NCBI GenBank assembly: GCA_002205965.3
Contig: NADL03000452.1
Coordinates: forward strand, 62,001-126,000
Length of the DNA: 64,000 bases
Reading direction: 5' to 3'
Source of the DNA: Kappaphycus alvarezii
Taxonomy: Eukaryota > Rhodophyta > Florideophyceae > Gigartinales > Solieriaceae
This document shows positions 40,976 through 51,634 of the stretch, one piece after another. Made by a program: the position numbers and the translations under genes. Numbering within the stretch: position 1 is the stretch's first letter; every line of letters starts with the position of its first letter. The notes beneath the pieces are model-generated. The model made no database searches and had not been told where the DNA came from. It saw nothing but the letters and a program-made list of their open reading frames with translations.

Positions 40976-41269
40976 AGTGACATCTTATTTTGATTTCATG
41001 TCAGACAAACTTGGTCTTGTATTTGTGCTTTGCGTCAACATGAAGATAGGGGAAGATACTTTCAGCCTTCTCTTCATCGTCCTTCTCGTACATCAAAACG
41101 TTGACATATGTGTAGAGAAACTACTCAACGTCTTCACTCTTGCCCCCTGTGAACGATATACGAGCAGGGTTGAGAACGGTGATTACAGAAAACAAATCCC
41201 CCCGAAGTGTTCATTAATACTGCTCAACCCGAACACTTCGGGTGCAACCCCCTCCACAAGAGTACCAAA
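40976..41269 (-). pseudogene. Ty3 gag N-terminal fragment
   Basis: In sense orientation: the leader after the LTR, then a damaged start and EDVEEFLYTYVNV-like codons to about 40985, where the element is cut off by unrelated sequence. With the LTR at 41270 it is the 5' remnant of an A-type element. Confidence 0.65.
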
Positions 41270-41988
41270 TGATAGGGGTAAGTCGTTGGGACAAGAGATA
41301 CTCAGAACCAACTACCCCAAGAGGGAGGTGCTGCAAGCGAAATAAGTGCTACCGTGGTATAGTTGAACGAACAAAAAGGGGTCTATATGGAAGAGAGTTG
41401 AGAGGGCTACAAGCAAGTGTAGAAGGGGTAGGGTCTACCAATGATGCTCTGCGACCGGCCTAGGAAAAAATATTTCCTAGGTCCAGAGTTGACTCTCAAC
41501 TTTGTACTACTCGGACTTGACTGAAAGATGTCTGCCAACTTGCTTGACCTTTACAAGAGGAAGCAGTTTACTCGGCTTATATAGACTTTTGGCTACCCCT
41601 AAAGTTTCAAACAAACATACTAATAACCATAAAATACATTCAAGCGAATCGTGTGAACCAGAGCGACTATTAGAAGATATTTCTTCAAAGTAAATATCTA
41701 GGTGCCATACCCATGCCAGCCACCCATTAGCCAGTGGTGGGAATTAATGGGGACATTTTATAGACCTTTCAGAGTCACTAGTAGTATCACCCAGAACCTG
41801 GAACTGTATTGACATCTATTATGGCAGTGTGTCCTAAAATAAAAAATCAAGCGATGAATATGTCACACTCATTCAAATTAAAAATTTCTTGCAAATTCCA
41901 AAATTGTAAAAATATCTTCCAAATTCCGATACTGCATACAATTTGGTCCTCTTCTTGATTTTTTCGCTTGGGAATTTGGCGCAGATCA
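41270..41988 (-). repeat. A-type Ty3 LTR (5' LTR of a truncated element)
   Basis: 719 bp, TGATAGGGGTAAGTCG...GCGCAGATCA on the plus strand, followed inward by gag. It is more diverged than the LTRs of element A. The outer edge lies about 40 bp from the end of SKP1-like copy 2. Confidence 0.85.
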
Positions 41989-41996
41989 CGATGTAT

Positions 41997-42416
41997 TCAG
42001 CAATTCTGGACAGACCTCGGTCGGCACCGGGTCTTACCTCTTAGCTTATCAGCCACTGCCTTGCAAGTGAGGTCTACAAGGGACTCAACGTCAAGTAAAT
42101 CAGCAGATATCAAGAGACGGAATATAGTCCAATTGTCAACATCCAAGAACCTCTTCTCCCACCGACAAATTGCACCCACGCTCACCTCGTTCAATTCCTG
42201 ACGACGTTGACATTTGCAAAACTCAATGATTTTTGTGAGGACGGAAGACTCGACGTCGCATATCGGAATCTCTTTGCCATCGATATCATCGATGTCTTCG
42301 AGCATTCTTTTGACGAAATTGATCTGCATGGCGACATCTTTGTCAACATCGAAAGCTTCACCTTCCTTGCTTGTGAGCTTGACGGTAACCGAACTGACTA
42401 ACCGAACTGGTATCAT
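41997..42416 (-). pseudogene. SKP1-like protein, copy 2
   Basis: Same protein as copy 1: SVTVKLTSKEGEAFDVDKDV, SVLTKIIEFCKCQRRQELNE, CRWEKRFLDVDNWTIFRLL, LDVESLVDLTCKAVADKL. The Leu is followed by AGA (Arg) and GKT, as in SKP1 (..GKTPEE..), but homology then stops and 10 unrelated residues lead to the stop. A 13-bp tandem duplication (42386-42411) breaks the original start frame (MPATRSNDT..); the open frame now starts at MIPVRLVSS. Upstream homology to copy 1 continues to about 42741, with extra frame shifts. The C-terminal F-box-binding helices are missing. Confidence 0.7.
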
Positions 42417-42741
42417 TGGATCGAGTGGCCGGCATTATTGACTGGCTTGGTTGTGACCGAGAAGTATCGTCGAAAATGTTACCGAGTTGGCAGTTCTTTA
42501 GAATACGGCCTTGCTCAGTTTGGCGTCTGGTAGGAACGACGTTGAAGATGCTCCTGTATCGTTAGTGTTTGGACCTAGAAAAGCACGTTCGAAAGGAGGA
42601 TGAGGCAAGGAACTTCCAGAGCCGCCGCCGTCTGAAAATCTTTTCATTGCAATCTACACTGAATTGTACGGTACATTTGAATGTAAGCTTATACGTACAG
42701 TAGGACGCCTTACCATTACATCACTCGTAGTAAACCAACCC

Positions 42742-42876
42742 CAACCCAATTCACCCGAACGTCAGTAGTTACCCTACTTACAGTAGTCCTCGTCTGCGAT
42801 TGCTGTTATCTGGAAAATACAGTATACCAACCCATTCAGGTAAATCCCAAACACCCGAACTTGTTGCTGTTATCAG
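42742..42876. other. AACCCA-rich flank and LINE target
   Basis: Contains CCAACCC and AACCCAATTC strings like those at 43930-44060, on the other side of the LINE. The two sides were probably one repeat before the LINE inserted. Ends with the target copy GTTATCAG (42869-42876). Confidence 0.45.
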
Positions 42877-43903
42877 CCCCCGGTCTGCCATCTCGTTCTT
42901 ATACTCCTGCCACCCGCAGCTGTCTTCGTCGCTTACAGCTACGGCTCTTTTCGAGCGTTGTTCATCGCTGGTCCCCGGCGAAAGGCTCCAGTCTGCGATT
43001 ACAACTGAACTCATGCTATCGAAGTCCGATAGCTTGTTCTCGTCCGCGGCAGCCCACGACCGAGCACGGCTCTTCTCCGTGCGCACATCCTCCGCATCGT
43101 CTGTTTTCTCTTCGCTTCCACACCCCCACCGCGGTGCTTACATGTCCTCTTCTGCCTGGCAGGTCGCTCTGGCTCTACGTCTCGGCATCGCGCCATTCCC
43201 TGGATCTACTCGCTGTGCGGTCTGCTCCCGCCGCTCGGCCGACATCGCACCCGTCTTAGATCCAAGTGGTTAACACGCGTTGACCTGCAAATACGAAGAC
43301 GGAATGACTCGTCGTCACCACATCCTCCGCAACGGTCTTGCTCGCTACTGCAAGGAAATTGGGATCGTCGCCCTCGTCGAACATCCGCTCCTCTACCAAG
43401 TTCCCAACTCGTCTGGTCATTTAGAGTCCCCCGTGCTACGAATGGACATTTACATACCCTCTGCATACGGGATTCACAGTACCGATATCGCTGTCGACGT
43501 TACTGTTGCCCACCCCTCCGCACGCCGCCACATTTCGCCAAGTACGGTTACTGCCGGCGTTGCCGCGACACTCGCAGAGCGCGAGAAACATCGTCATTAC
43601 GGCACTTACTGCAACCAAAACGATATCCTCCTCTCCCCCGTCGGGGTTGATATCTATGGCGCCTTAGGCGACGGCGGCAAGGGTTTTTTCCGCCGCCTTG
43701 CTTCCTTCGCTGCTTCCCGTCGCGGTTCCTCCCCTCAACAGGAGCCCCTCGACGTCGTCACCCGTTTTGCATTTAGTCTCCCAATAATGCAGGCGCGACA
43801 GGTTTCTACCCGCCGCCCGCATCCGTAGTTAATTTATGAATACCCTCCGCACGCCTCTGTGCGACATTGTACAACCCATAAAGATCTACGACCACGTTAT
43901 CAG
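42869..43903 (+). mobile_element. 5'-truncated RLE-LINE with 8-bp TSD GTTATCAG
   Basis: The LINE body (42877-43895) is flanked by GTTATCAG at 42869-42876 and 43896-43903, showing insertion by target-primed reverse transcription with 5' truncation. It begins in the region between thumb and finger and ends GTACAACCCATAAAGATCTA..., so it defines the true 3' end of this family. Confidence 0.85.
42880..43828 (+). pseudogene. LINE finger and RLE, best preserved copy
   Basis: The open frame 42800-43273 covers HPQLSSSLTATALFERCSSL and the finger CAVCSRRSADIAPVLDPSG, then TAA at 43271-43273 in place of Lys just before the finger His. The frame 43280-43828 then reads CKYEDGMTRRHHILRNGLAR, VLRMDIYIPSAYGIHSTDIA, VDVTVAHPSARRHISP and HRHYGTYCNQNDILLSPVGV to FFRRLASFAASRRG. 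The RLE core with R-x-D and D-x-A-x-D is intact and in one frame. Only the single stop separates finger from endonuclease. Confidence 0.8.
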
Positions 43904-44268
43904 AAAAATTAAGTAAACTAACCCATCTACCCCCACCAACCCATTTAACCCAATTTACCTCTATCGCGGTATTTGCCTTTATCAAGAAAATTAAGTGTAC
44001 CGTACCACCCATCTTACTCAAACATTTAAGTAAACCAACCCATTTAACCCAATTCAACGGTGTACAGAACGTGAATTTACAGTACACCGTACAATGTCCA
44101 ACGCGACATGCCTGCTCGCCGGCATTGAGCCGGCCCTGTAAGGAAGGTCATGTACTGTAGTGTTACCCATCAGCGACGACTGATCCCGCATAACGCATTA
44201 GCCGCCTGGATATAAGCGACCACATCTTCTATGCATTAAAATAACCCAAAAATTTCCCCCGTACACTA
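43904..44268. repeat. AACCCATTT-type imperfect repeats
   Basis: The string CCAACCCATTTAACCCAATT occurs at 43937 and again at 44035, with AAGTAAAC-type sequence around both. It looks like a partial direct duplication. Nothing else recognised up to family D at 44269. Confidence 0.5.
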
Positions 44269-44970
44269 CTAAAGTCTCGCAGTAGACGCACCTCCCATAT
44301 CTCCTAATGGGGGAATGATGGGGTAGTTTACTTCGTCGTCTGACACTTTTAGCGAGGGGAATCCAAGCGGAGTTGGACCAGAGGACAGGAGAAAACAGAA
44401 TCGGGTCTGCGCCTCAGTGGCCATGAGGGTACTGGAGACGTACGAAAAGGTTCGGGGATTTTGATGCAAAGGCACGCCGCGGCAGCCGTCATGTCCCACG
44501 TGGCCTGCTTGATGGCTGGCCTGAAGGTAGCATTTTAGGGAGCGTAGTTCATTCATCATTACTGTGTCGGTATACCCTCTCTGAGTCGATTGCGATTGTC
44601 TGGAAAATCATGGGAGAGATCGGATATATCTTCCAAAAGGAGGGAAAAGGTTTGGGTATTTTACTCTTGGAAGATATATTACTGTGTCATTATAACCTCT
44701 TTGAGTCGATTGTGGTTGTCTGGAAAACCATGGGGAGGTCGGATATATCTTCCAAAAGGAGGGAAAAGGGTGGTATACTCTTGGAATGGATATCAGACGT
44801 ATCCCATGGTTTTCCAGACAACCAAAATCGACTCAAAGAAGGTATACCGACACAATAATGGGGAAGGAACTACGCTCCCTAAAATGCTACCTTCAGGCCA
44901 GCCATCAAGCAGGTTTGGGTGTTTTACTTCCAAAAGTAAAACACCCAAACCTTTCTCCCAATCAGTGACC
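44269..44970. repeat. Repeat family D, copy 2, rearranged (tandem and inverted)
   Basis: The minus-strand open frame 44559-44269 encodes ELRSLKCYLQASHQAGHVGH and then VPLHQNPRTFSYVSSTLMAT, homologous to 6891-7232 and 47214-47380. To its right, a 120-bp segment beginning ACTGTGTC (44561) is repeated directly at 44681, and a third copy lies inverted at about 44790-44915 (ELRSLKCYLQASHQAG again, plus strand). Copies are joined at segments resembling the 40-bp micro-insertion. The block ends in a perfect 18-bp hairpin (44912-44951). Confidence 0.65.
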
Positions 44971-45417
44971 CTTTGACGACATCGATAATGCACTGAAAGA
45001 GCCATCCGCGGAGCTATGGCCGCAATCCGAGGTTTTCTTGCTGGCCATTTGGAGCAATCAATGTACTTGAGCAAGTGCCAATAAGGTGACTGGTGATGTT
45101 TCGGGAGGCTACCTGATCAGACAATTTGTACGACTTCAAGGGAATTGTTATTGCAGAATAATGGGAAATTTAGGTCGGGCTCCGAGCATTTGACACCCAT
45201 GGGTCGGCAATATCACGGTGAGCTCAGGATAGCAAAATATTGGATGGCATACCACGAATTATTCTATCCTTTCCTTTCTACGGAAGTGCCCGTTTCACGT
45301 CTCCAATTAGAGCGGTAAAACAATCAAAAACTAGAGTCGATTTTGGCTGTCTGGAAACCTTCAGGATAGATCGAATACATTCACTAAGAGTAAAACACGG
45401 AGAAATTTCTCCGCCTT
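44971..45417. other. No supported gene
   Basis: No recognisable protein. A short CACTAAGAGTAAAACACGGA string at 45382 resembles the micro-insertion in reverse orientation but is degraded. Confidence 0.35.
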
Positions 45418-45535
45418 CGAGCCAGCCATTTAGGCACATGAGTCTCATTACCCATTATCCTGAAAATGTCTAGCAAACACCGGGGGATAGCCGAACCGTA
45501 CTTTTTAAGAATCAAAGGACCAAATTAATTCATCA
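45418..45535. repeat. End sequence of the 28-kb inverted-repeat element
   Basis: GAGCCAGCCATTTAGGCACA through GTCTAGCA and CACCGGGGGATAGCCGAACC to AAAGGACCAAAT matches the reverse complement of 28620-28750. Only one end is seen here. Confidence 0.7.
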
Positions 45536-45589
45536 TCTCTCTCCTCAAATTCCCTCCCTGTCAATCGAGAGGGATTGCTGAATCCTTTT

Positions 45590-46900
45590 CAAAGTCAATG
45601 CCGTATTGCATATCCCCTAGCGTTAACTGGTCATTTCAGGATAGATAGAACCATTTAGAGGGGGCAGTCCCACTACTGCCACACACAGCAGTGCGTTTGT
45701 ACGAAATCGGTCCTTTCCGCGAAGTCCTGTTTCCTTCATCTCTAGATCCGTTGCTGGGCTCTCTTTTCTCAAACTTTTCGTCCTACCTTCTCTTTCAACA
45801 AAACAAGAAATGCTCCAGTCATTTCTCTTTATGAATCCAAAATCATAGCACAAATCCATTTTCTATTTTACGCTTGAAGACTTGGTTCTTCTTTTTCAAA
45901 AATAAATAGTTGGAAACAGGATCCTCCCCGGGCTCCAAATTCAGTTCCGATATTTTATCGAGCAGAGTTTTTATTGTTGTCCTGAAGGCATTGAAATTCA
46001 AATCAACAAAATTATCTCGGATTTTTATTTAGCCCAAGGTCGCGAGTGTCTTGGGAGGCATTCCCCTATTTTAGGCGCGCTGAAAACAACTCGCTAAATA
46101 TCAACCACTCCATCGGCACATCCGCATTGCCGTATAAATGGTCAACATTCGCCCGTCTCTCAACACCGCCAAAACATTTCGAGCCCGCTGTCCAATCATC
46201 AGCTTGCTTTTGATGACCAATGAGCTCACTCAGTGCGAGGATTACAGTAGAACAGTGGGTCAGGATCGCGATTGGGAGTGAGTCGACCTCCATCAGGATG
46301 TGAAGGGACTGGAAGATGAGAAGATTACAGTAGACCCATAGAAGCCACTGGTTTACAAACGTGGGGAAGATGCTGAGGAGGTCAGAGTGGAGAGCGGGGG
46401 TATAATCGTCATCTTGGGCTCCTTTGTTTAGTATAGAGCGGGGATTAGGTGTTGTGAGGAGTGATTGGAGAACTTTGATATGTCTGAAGAGTCTTTCTAT
46501 CATTCTGGGCCACTCTCAGTGTTAGTAGTGACTGCATTGGGGATTTAGATATTTTGGACGAATCGTTTGGTTCTACTGAAGAAAAAGAAGAACGTGAAGA
46601 GTAGATCGAGATATATATATCCTGATAAATTCTACAGCTGTTTTTCTTTCGTCCAGAAGATTCCTTTTAATGCATTTTATGATATTTATCATGTTTTCTG
46701 AGAATTTAAGGTGAAAGAAAAACTCTATAAGCTGCGTAAGCCGCTTCTCCTAGGAGATTGAAACCAAGTTGAGGAAAAGTTCAAGTTCACAGACACTCGC
46801 AGTCCAGAAGCTAAGAACCAAGTTCCCTCTAAATAATTCTTTCTTTTTCGCTAGTCCCTGAGCATAGTAAATTTAGAATAGGGTGGTAGACCCGTCGGGC
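45590..46900 (+). repeat. Divergent Ty3-like LTR, lineage 3
   Basis: Related to 25590-26937 in its first half (TTCAGTTCCGATATTTTATC, 45932). In its second half it follows the Ty3 R/U5 plan (CTCTATAAGCTGCGTAAGCC near 46723, then the GGTGGTAGACCC motif near 46885). Neither end is sharp. It contains a third, highly diverged U3 gene. Confidence 0.55.
46138..46604 (+). pseudogene. U3-encoded protein homologue, lineage 3
   Basis: ATG 46138 opens MVNIRPSLNTAKTFRARCPI, aligning with MTNLHPSLTIAKSSRGRCPL (25946) and MTNLRPSKVISKNRHPCPL (50278). Further on, TQCEDYSRTVGQ matches the TD-DDY-R block. The far C-terminus, in another frame, reads DCIGDLDILDESFGSTEE to TAG 46604, matching CGDCLDIMDILEELFGSD. 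The middle is rearranged and not in one frame. Strongly diverged DNA with matching protein ends argues for coding history. Confidence 0.5.
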
Positions 46901-46977
46901 AAACAGAAAGAGTCGATACAAAAGATGATGTAAATTTGGGCATGACAGCAACAAAACATGTTCCTATCGTTCTTTTA

Positions 46978-47400
46978 AAAGAGGCACTGTGGGCGTCCCT
47001 TATGGGCTTCCATCGATTAGACTCCCCTACACATCACTAGATCGGATACGGCCACGATACCTTTCAAAATTTGGCCCCCTTCATTTTTCGTTACTATTGC
47101 AACTCCCCACCTCGACTTTTTCCTCGCCAAGCAAAAAGGTTTGGGTGCTTTACTCTTGCAAGACATAGTTGATCTTTCCTAAATTTTTTTCCCGCAGCCA
47201 CAGCCCACTCAAAATGTATACCGACACAGTAATGGGGGAGTATCTAGGCTCTTTACAGGGCCACCTTCAGAGCGGTCATGAAGCAGCCCGAATTAGACAT
47301 GAAATCTACTACAGCGTCCCTCTGCATCACAATTCACTGCCCCGCGGCACACTGTTCACACTACCCCCGCCTCACTAGCCTCCCCTCTACATGCTAGTAA
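46978..47400 (+). repeat. Repeat family D, copy 3
   Basis: Bases 46978-47060 match 7380-7440 inverted. At 47137 lies GGTTTGGGTGCTTTACTCTT, the micro-insertion-like segment in its place inside the repeat. The open frame at 47214-47378 (MYTDTVMGEYLGSLQGHLQS, then VPLHHNSLPRGTLFTLPPP) is the family's conserved coding part. The sequence is cut at about 47400 by the solo LTR. Confidence 0.6.
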
Positions 47401-47404
47401 AGTG

Positions 47405-48136
47405 GGATGTGATGTGCGCAAATTCGCACACGAAAAACATCTAGATGAGGACCATGATTGTATACAGTATCGGAATTGGGAATATATTTTTACAGTTTTT
47501 GAATTTGCAAGATATTTTTAATTTGGGTGAGTGTGGCAAATTCATCGGGTGATTTTTTTCATTTTAGGAAACGCTGTCAGAGTAGATGTCAGTACAGTTC
47601 CAGGTTGTGGGTGATACTACAAGTAGCTCTGAAAGGTCTATATAATGGCCACATCAATTCACACCCCTGGCCGATGGGTGGCTGGCATGGGTATGGCACC
47701 TAGATATTTACGTTGAGGAAATATCTTCTAATAGTCTCTCTGATTCACACGATTCCCGTGAATGCATTTTATGGTTATTAGTATGTTTGTTTGAGACTTT
47801 TGGGGTAGCTAAAAGTCTATATAAGCCGAGTGAACTGCTTCCTTTAGTGGAGGTGAAGCAAGTTGGCAAACAACCTCAAGCCAAGTCCCGAGTAGTAGGA
47901 AGCTGAGAGTCAACTTCAGACCCAAGAAAACTTTTTCTTACGCTGGTCGCAGAGCGTCAGTGGTAGACCCTGGCCCTTTTATACTTGCTTGTAGCTTCCT
48001 CAACTCTCTTCTATATACAATCCCTTTTGTTCGTTCAACAATACCACGGTAGCACTTTTGTCGCTCGCAAGACCTCTTTCTAAGGGTAATTGGTTTTGAG
48101 GATCTCTTCCTCCGCCGATTTACCCCTATCAGGATG
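47405..48136 (+). mobile_element. Solo LTR, A-type, TSD GGATG
   Basis: The LTR at 47410-48131 (722 bp, TGATGTGCGCAAATTCGCAC...CCCCTATCA) is flanked by GGATG at 47405-47409 and 48132-48136. A solo LTR with intact target duplication is the product of recombination between the two LTRs of a complete element. Confidence 0.9.
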
Positions 48137-48249
48137 CAGCCCGCACCTGGCGAAAGATTTACGCACATCCACTCTGCCTGACAAAGTGATTCGGTATCCG
48201 CCAGCACATCTGCTACAGGAGGCACACAGTGGGGGTCTTTTATTATGAC

Positions 48250-48860
48250 AGATATTTTGTCTGATAGAGTCGACATCACATCCTCTGAAACGTTCTTGGC
48301 CACATTTGTAGTGAAGTTTGGATCGTCACCCTCGTTGAGCGTCCGCCTCGCTACTATTTGCCCAATTCTTCTGTGCACTCAGAGTCCCCTGCGTTACAAA
48401 TGGACATCTACATTCCCGCCACCCTTGGGCTTCTCAATACTGATATCGCCGTCGAGGTTACTGCTTCCCACCCCTCCGCTCGCCTCCACACTTCGCCAAA
48501 TACGGCTACCGCAGGCGCTGCTGTGACACGCACAGAGCGCGAGAAACATCGTCATTACGGCAATTATTGCGACGAAAACGATATCACCCTCTCCCTTGTC
48601 GTGATTAATACCTATAGCGCCTTGGACGACGACGGCCAAAGTTTCTTCCACCGCCTTGTTGCCTTCACCGCTTCTCGTCGCGGTTTCTTCCCTCCTCCTC
48701 CTCAAGAGGAGCTTCGCGACTTCGTCCCCCGTTTTGCATTTATTCTCCAAATGATGCAGGCTCTACAGGTTTCTACCCGTCGCCCACATGGGTAGCTAAT
48801 TCCTGAATACCCTCCGCACGGTTTTGTGCCATGTTGTAGAACTCGTAAAGATTTACCTCA
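48250..48860 (+). pseudogene. RLE-LINE endonuclease and 3' end, diverged copy
   Basis: The open frame 48358-48795 reads LQMDIYIPATLGLLNTDIAV, EVTASHPSARLHTSPNT, EREKHRHYGNYCDENDITLS and FFHRLVAFTASRRG. Relative to 43436-43828 the R of R-x-D has become Q. An earlier part (48270-48357) is in other frames. The 3' end (CCTCCGCACGG...TAAAGATTTACC) is recognisable to about 48860. Confidence 0.75.
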
Positions 48861-49805
48861 AACGTAAATAGTCCTTCCGTTCCCCTATTTAATACCTGTA
48901 TGTTGCCACGGATGCCCCCATGAACAATATTTTTCACTCCTTCTTCCCTCCAGATCTTTCAGATTTGCTCCCCAAACATTTCAACAGGCCCTCAAGTCCA
49001 CAAGCTGGCGGCTTTGGGAGCGGAGAATGTCTGGATAAGTTTACTGCGATTGGCACATAGGGTGAAATTTCCTCTAGCCTGTGCAATATGGGGGCGACAA
49101 AGAAAAAGCTACGGTAACAATGGGCGTGCTACGGAACGGCGGCTAAAAAGTTGCTGCGAACTTTGTCAGCATATATGGGGCGTTTGAAGCAACCTTTATT
49201 GCAGAATGCGTGTAACGTTTCGCGTCTTTCGAATAGTTACTCAGGCACAGACAGATGTCCCCCGTTGCCGTGGAAAGGGGTAAAGTAGGGAGCGCACAAA
49301 GAGTTTTCAAAGCGTAGCGAGTGTCCTTCTTAAGGTCTGGGACCCCGACACCGCTGCTGCCTTTATTTTGAATCTCACCCAAGCAGGTAAATCACTCTGT
49401 ACACTCACAGTCGGCACCGCCCGTATCACGAGAAGGCGGCGTACTATAAGCTCGAATCACCCATGTCACGCAATAATTGGCCCATGGTATTGTAGCTGAC
49501 AACAAGGAAGTACTCGCCAGCTTTGGTTGGCCCATATCGCCCAAGCCTTGATTGCTCGGACTGCTCTGTCTAGGATGTGACCTCCGGCCTCCATCCGACG
49601 CAGACTCCCTTGATTTGGTGTGACATCTGTTAGAATTTGATGCGGTGGATTTAATTTTGCCGCGCTCGATCAATTCTAATATGATTGACGATCATCAGGT
49701 TAGCTCCACCTCATCATCTGTCAAGTAGAAACAATTGATGAGATTTCTTTTTGCTGGACGTTCGTAACAGACCTGATAGTAGACTGGACGTTCATGCTTT
49801 TGTAG
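48861..49805. other. No recognisable gene; left flank of element C
   Basis: No domain or repeat identified. Minus-strand open frames at 49143-49382 and 49392-49673 are Ser-rich and unlike any protein I know. No GT..AG structure could be supported. Confidence 0.35.
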
Positions 49806-50277
49806 TTGTTAGGCGCGTGCTGATAGGAACGGATTTTTTGTCGCCGTCATCTACCGACCTTTAGTTTTCTGTATTACCTCTCCTTGTCCAAATTTGCTTA
49901 TTGTCCCGGTCTTTCCTCGTCCTCCCTGAACCTCGCTTACCATTACCGCGGTCGTCTCCAAATTTACTTCCATTTTATCTAGATATTTTTATACTGTATA
50001 TACCCTTCTGAATCGATCCTGAATCAAGTTCTTTTTCCCTTTTTGCTTACCTCCTCCTCCAAATTCGTTTTTTGAGAAAAAGGGCGCAAATGCACTACTA
50101 CCAAATCCCTTGCAGATTTATTTTACCTATTTGTAATCTATAGAACCTGCCCCGGCAGCCTATTTAAACCCAATTATTCCAAGTTTTAAACGTCCCCGAT
50201 CATTTCGCCCATCATCCCTCCCCCAACACACACCCAAAACACCTTCCATTACCTCCCATTCCGGAAACCCTACCAAA

Positions 50278-50646
50278 ATGACCAATCTACGCCCCTCGAA
50301 AGTCATTTCCAAAAATCGCCATCCCTGCCCCCTAAACTCTATTCCCCTGCTCCCTTTCGGACCTACTGACCGCGAGGACTACCTGTGCCGGCAAACCAAG
50401 AAAAAGGTCATCGAATTCGTGCATCGCCTCTTTATTGAGGATGAGGCGGAGGAGGTAGGTAAGGAGCGGGAGTGGGACATCGACGAAGGAGCTGGGGAGA
50501 CCTTCGAGGAGTGGGTGGCCCCTGAGTTTGTCTACGAGTTTAATAAAGAGGAGGACTGGGAGGATGAGAAGGATGAGAAGGATGAAGAGGATGAAGAGGA
50601 AGAGGATGAAGAGGAAGAGGATGAAGAGGAGGATGAGGACGATTAA
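50278..50646 (+). CDS. U3-encoded protein, diverged subtype (first U3 of element C)
   Basis: 122 open codons: a basic N-terminus (MTNLRPSKVISKNRHPCPL), TDREDYLCRQTKKKVIEFVH followed by RLFIEDEAEEV, a conserved GETFEEWVAPEFVYEF block, and then Asp/Glu runs to the stop. The C-terminal hydrophobic/acidic motif is lost because the second U3 begins after about 50740. It is the only plus-strand copy that has no TAG in the middle; the reading frame passes through where the others stop. A TATTTAAA box stands about 120 bp upstream (50161). Confidence 0.6.
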   Translation: MTNLRPSKVISKNRHPCPLNSIPLLPFGPTDREDYLCRQTKKKVIEFVHRLFIEDEAEEVGKEREWDIDEGAGETFEEWVAPEFVYEFNKEEDWEDEKDEKDEEDEEEEDEEEEDEEEDEDD

Positions 50647-51030
50647 GACGAACAGGACAAGGATGAGGACGAGGACGAGGTGGATGAGGGAACAGGAGCA
50701 TATAAAGTGCTGGACTGGTGGGGCCTGGAACGGAGAGTATAATATTTTGTCTAGATATTTTTATACTGTATCTACCCCTCTGAATCGATCCCGAATCAAG
50801 TTCTTTTTCCCTTTTTGCTTATCTTCTCTTCCAAATTCGTTTTTTTGAGAAAAAGGGCGCAAATGCACTACTACAAAAATCCCTTGCAGATTTATTTTAC
50901 CTATTTGTAATCTATAGAACCTGCCCCGGGAGCCTGTTTAAACCCCTTCATTCCGAGTTTTAAACGTTCCAGATCATTTTGCTCAGCACTCTTCTTCCCC
51001 TACACACTCCGCTCACCCCTTTTCCAGAAA

Positions 51031-51634
51031 TATGACATCAAATCGCCCCTCTGTCCCTATTTCCAAAAACCGCCCTTCCCGTCCCATCAATGGCCTTCGT
51101 CTCGCCGCCTACGGGCCAACCGATGCCTGCGACTACATCCGGCGGCAAACAAAGAAGCAAATCATCAAGTTCGTTCGCCGCCTCTTCATAGAAGAATAAG
51201 CGAGGGAGGTAAGTGAGGATGAGACTGAGAAAGTCTAGGAGGAGAGCGGGGAGTCCTTTGAGGAATGGTTAGCCCCTGAGCTAGTGTACGAGGCTCAGGA
51301 AAACGATGGGGAGGATGAAGAGGAAGAGGAGGATGAGTAGGAGAAAGAGGAGGATGAGGAGAATGAGGAGGAGGAAGAGGAGGAGAAGGAGGAGGAGGAG
51401 GAGGAGGAGGGAACAGGGGGCATGGAAATTGTTGCACTGGTGGGGCCTGGAATGGAGAGTATGGATCAAGTTGTGCCCACGATGGAACCGGATGGAGATA
51501 TATTTAGTAGTCTGGATATCTCTCAGGGGGGAATAGAGAGCTGTGAGCCGTTCGCAGATATTTGTGGGGATTGCTTGGACATCATGGATATTTTAGAGGA
51601 GTTGTTTGGATCTGATTTAGAGAATGGGAAATAA
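51031..51634 (+). pseudogene. U3-encoded protein, second U3 of element C 5' LTR
   Basis: ATG 51031 (MTSNRPSVPISKNRPSRPIN). TAA replaces the usual third Glu in the FIEEEAREV block (51197-51199), and TAG follows ETEKV (51236). The downstream frame SGESFEEWLAPELVYEAQEN is still readable. The acidic tract is followed by the conserved C-terminus MESMDQVVPTMEPDGDIFSS and CGDCLDIMDILEELFGSDLE, ending at TAA 51634. The C-terminal 70 residues are well kept although the frame upstream is closed. Confidence 0.6.

Noticed and set aside
42742-44060. AACCC-rich stretches as interstitial telomere repeats
   Set aside because: The strings are irregular and interrupted, with no constant unit in tandem.
51340-51415. 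GAGGA-rich runs as CRISPR or satellite arrays
   Set aside because: They vary in length and have no regular spacers. They encode the acidic tract of the U3 protein, and expand as simple repeats.
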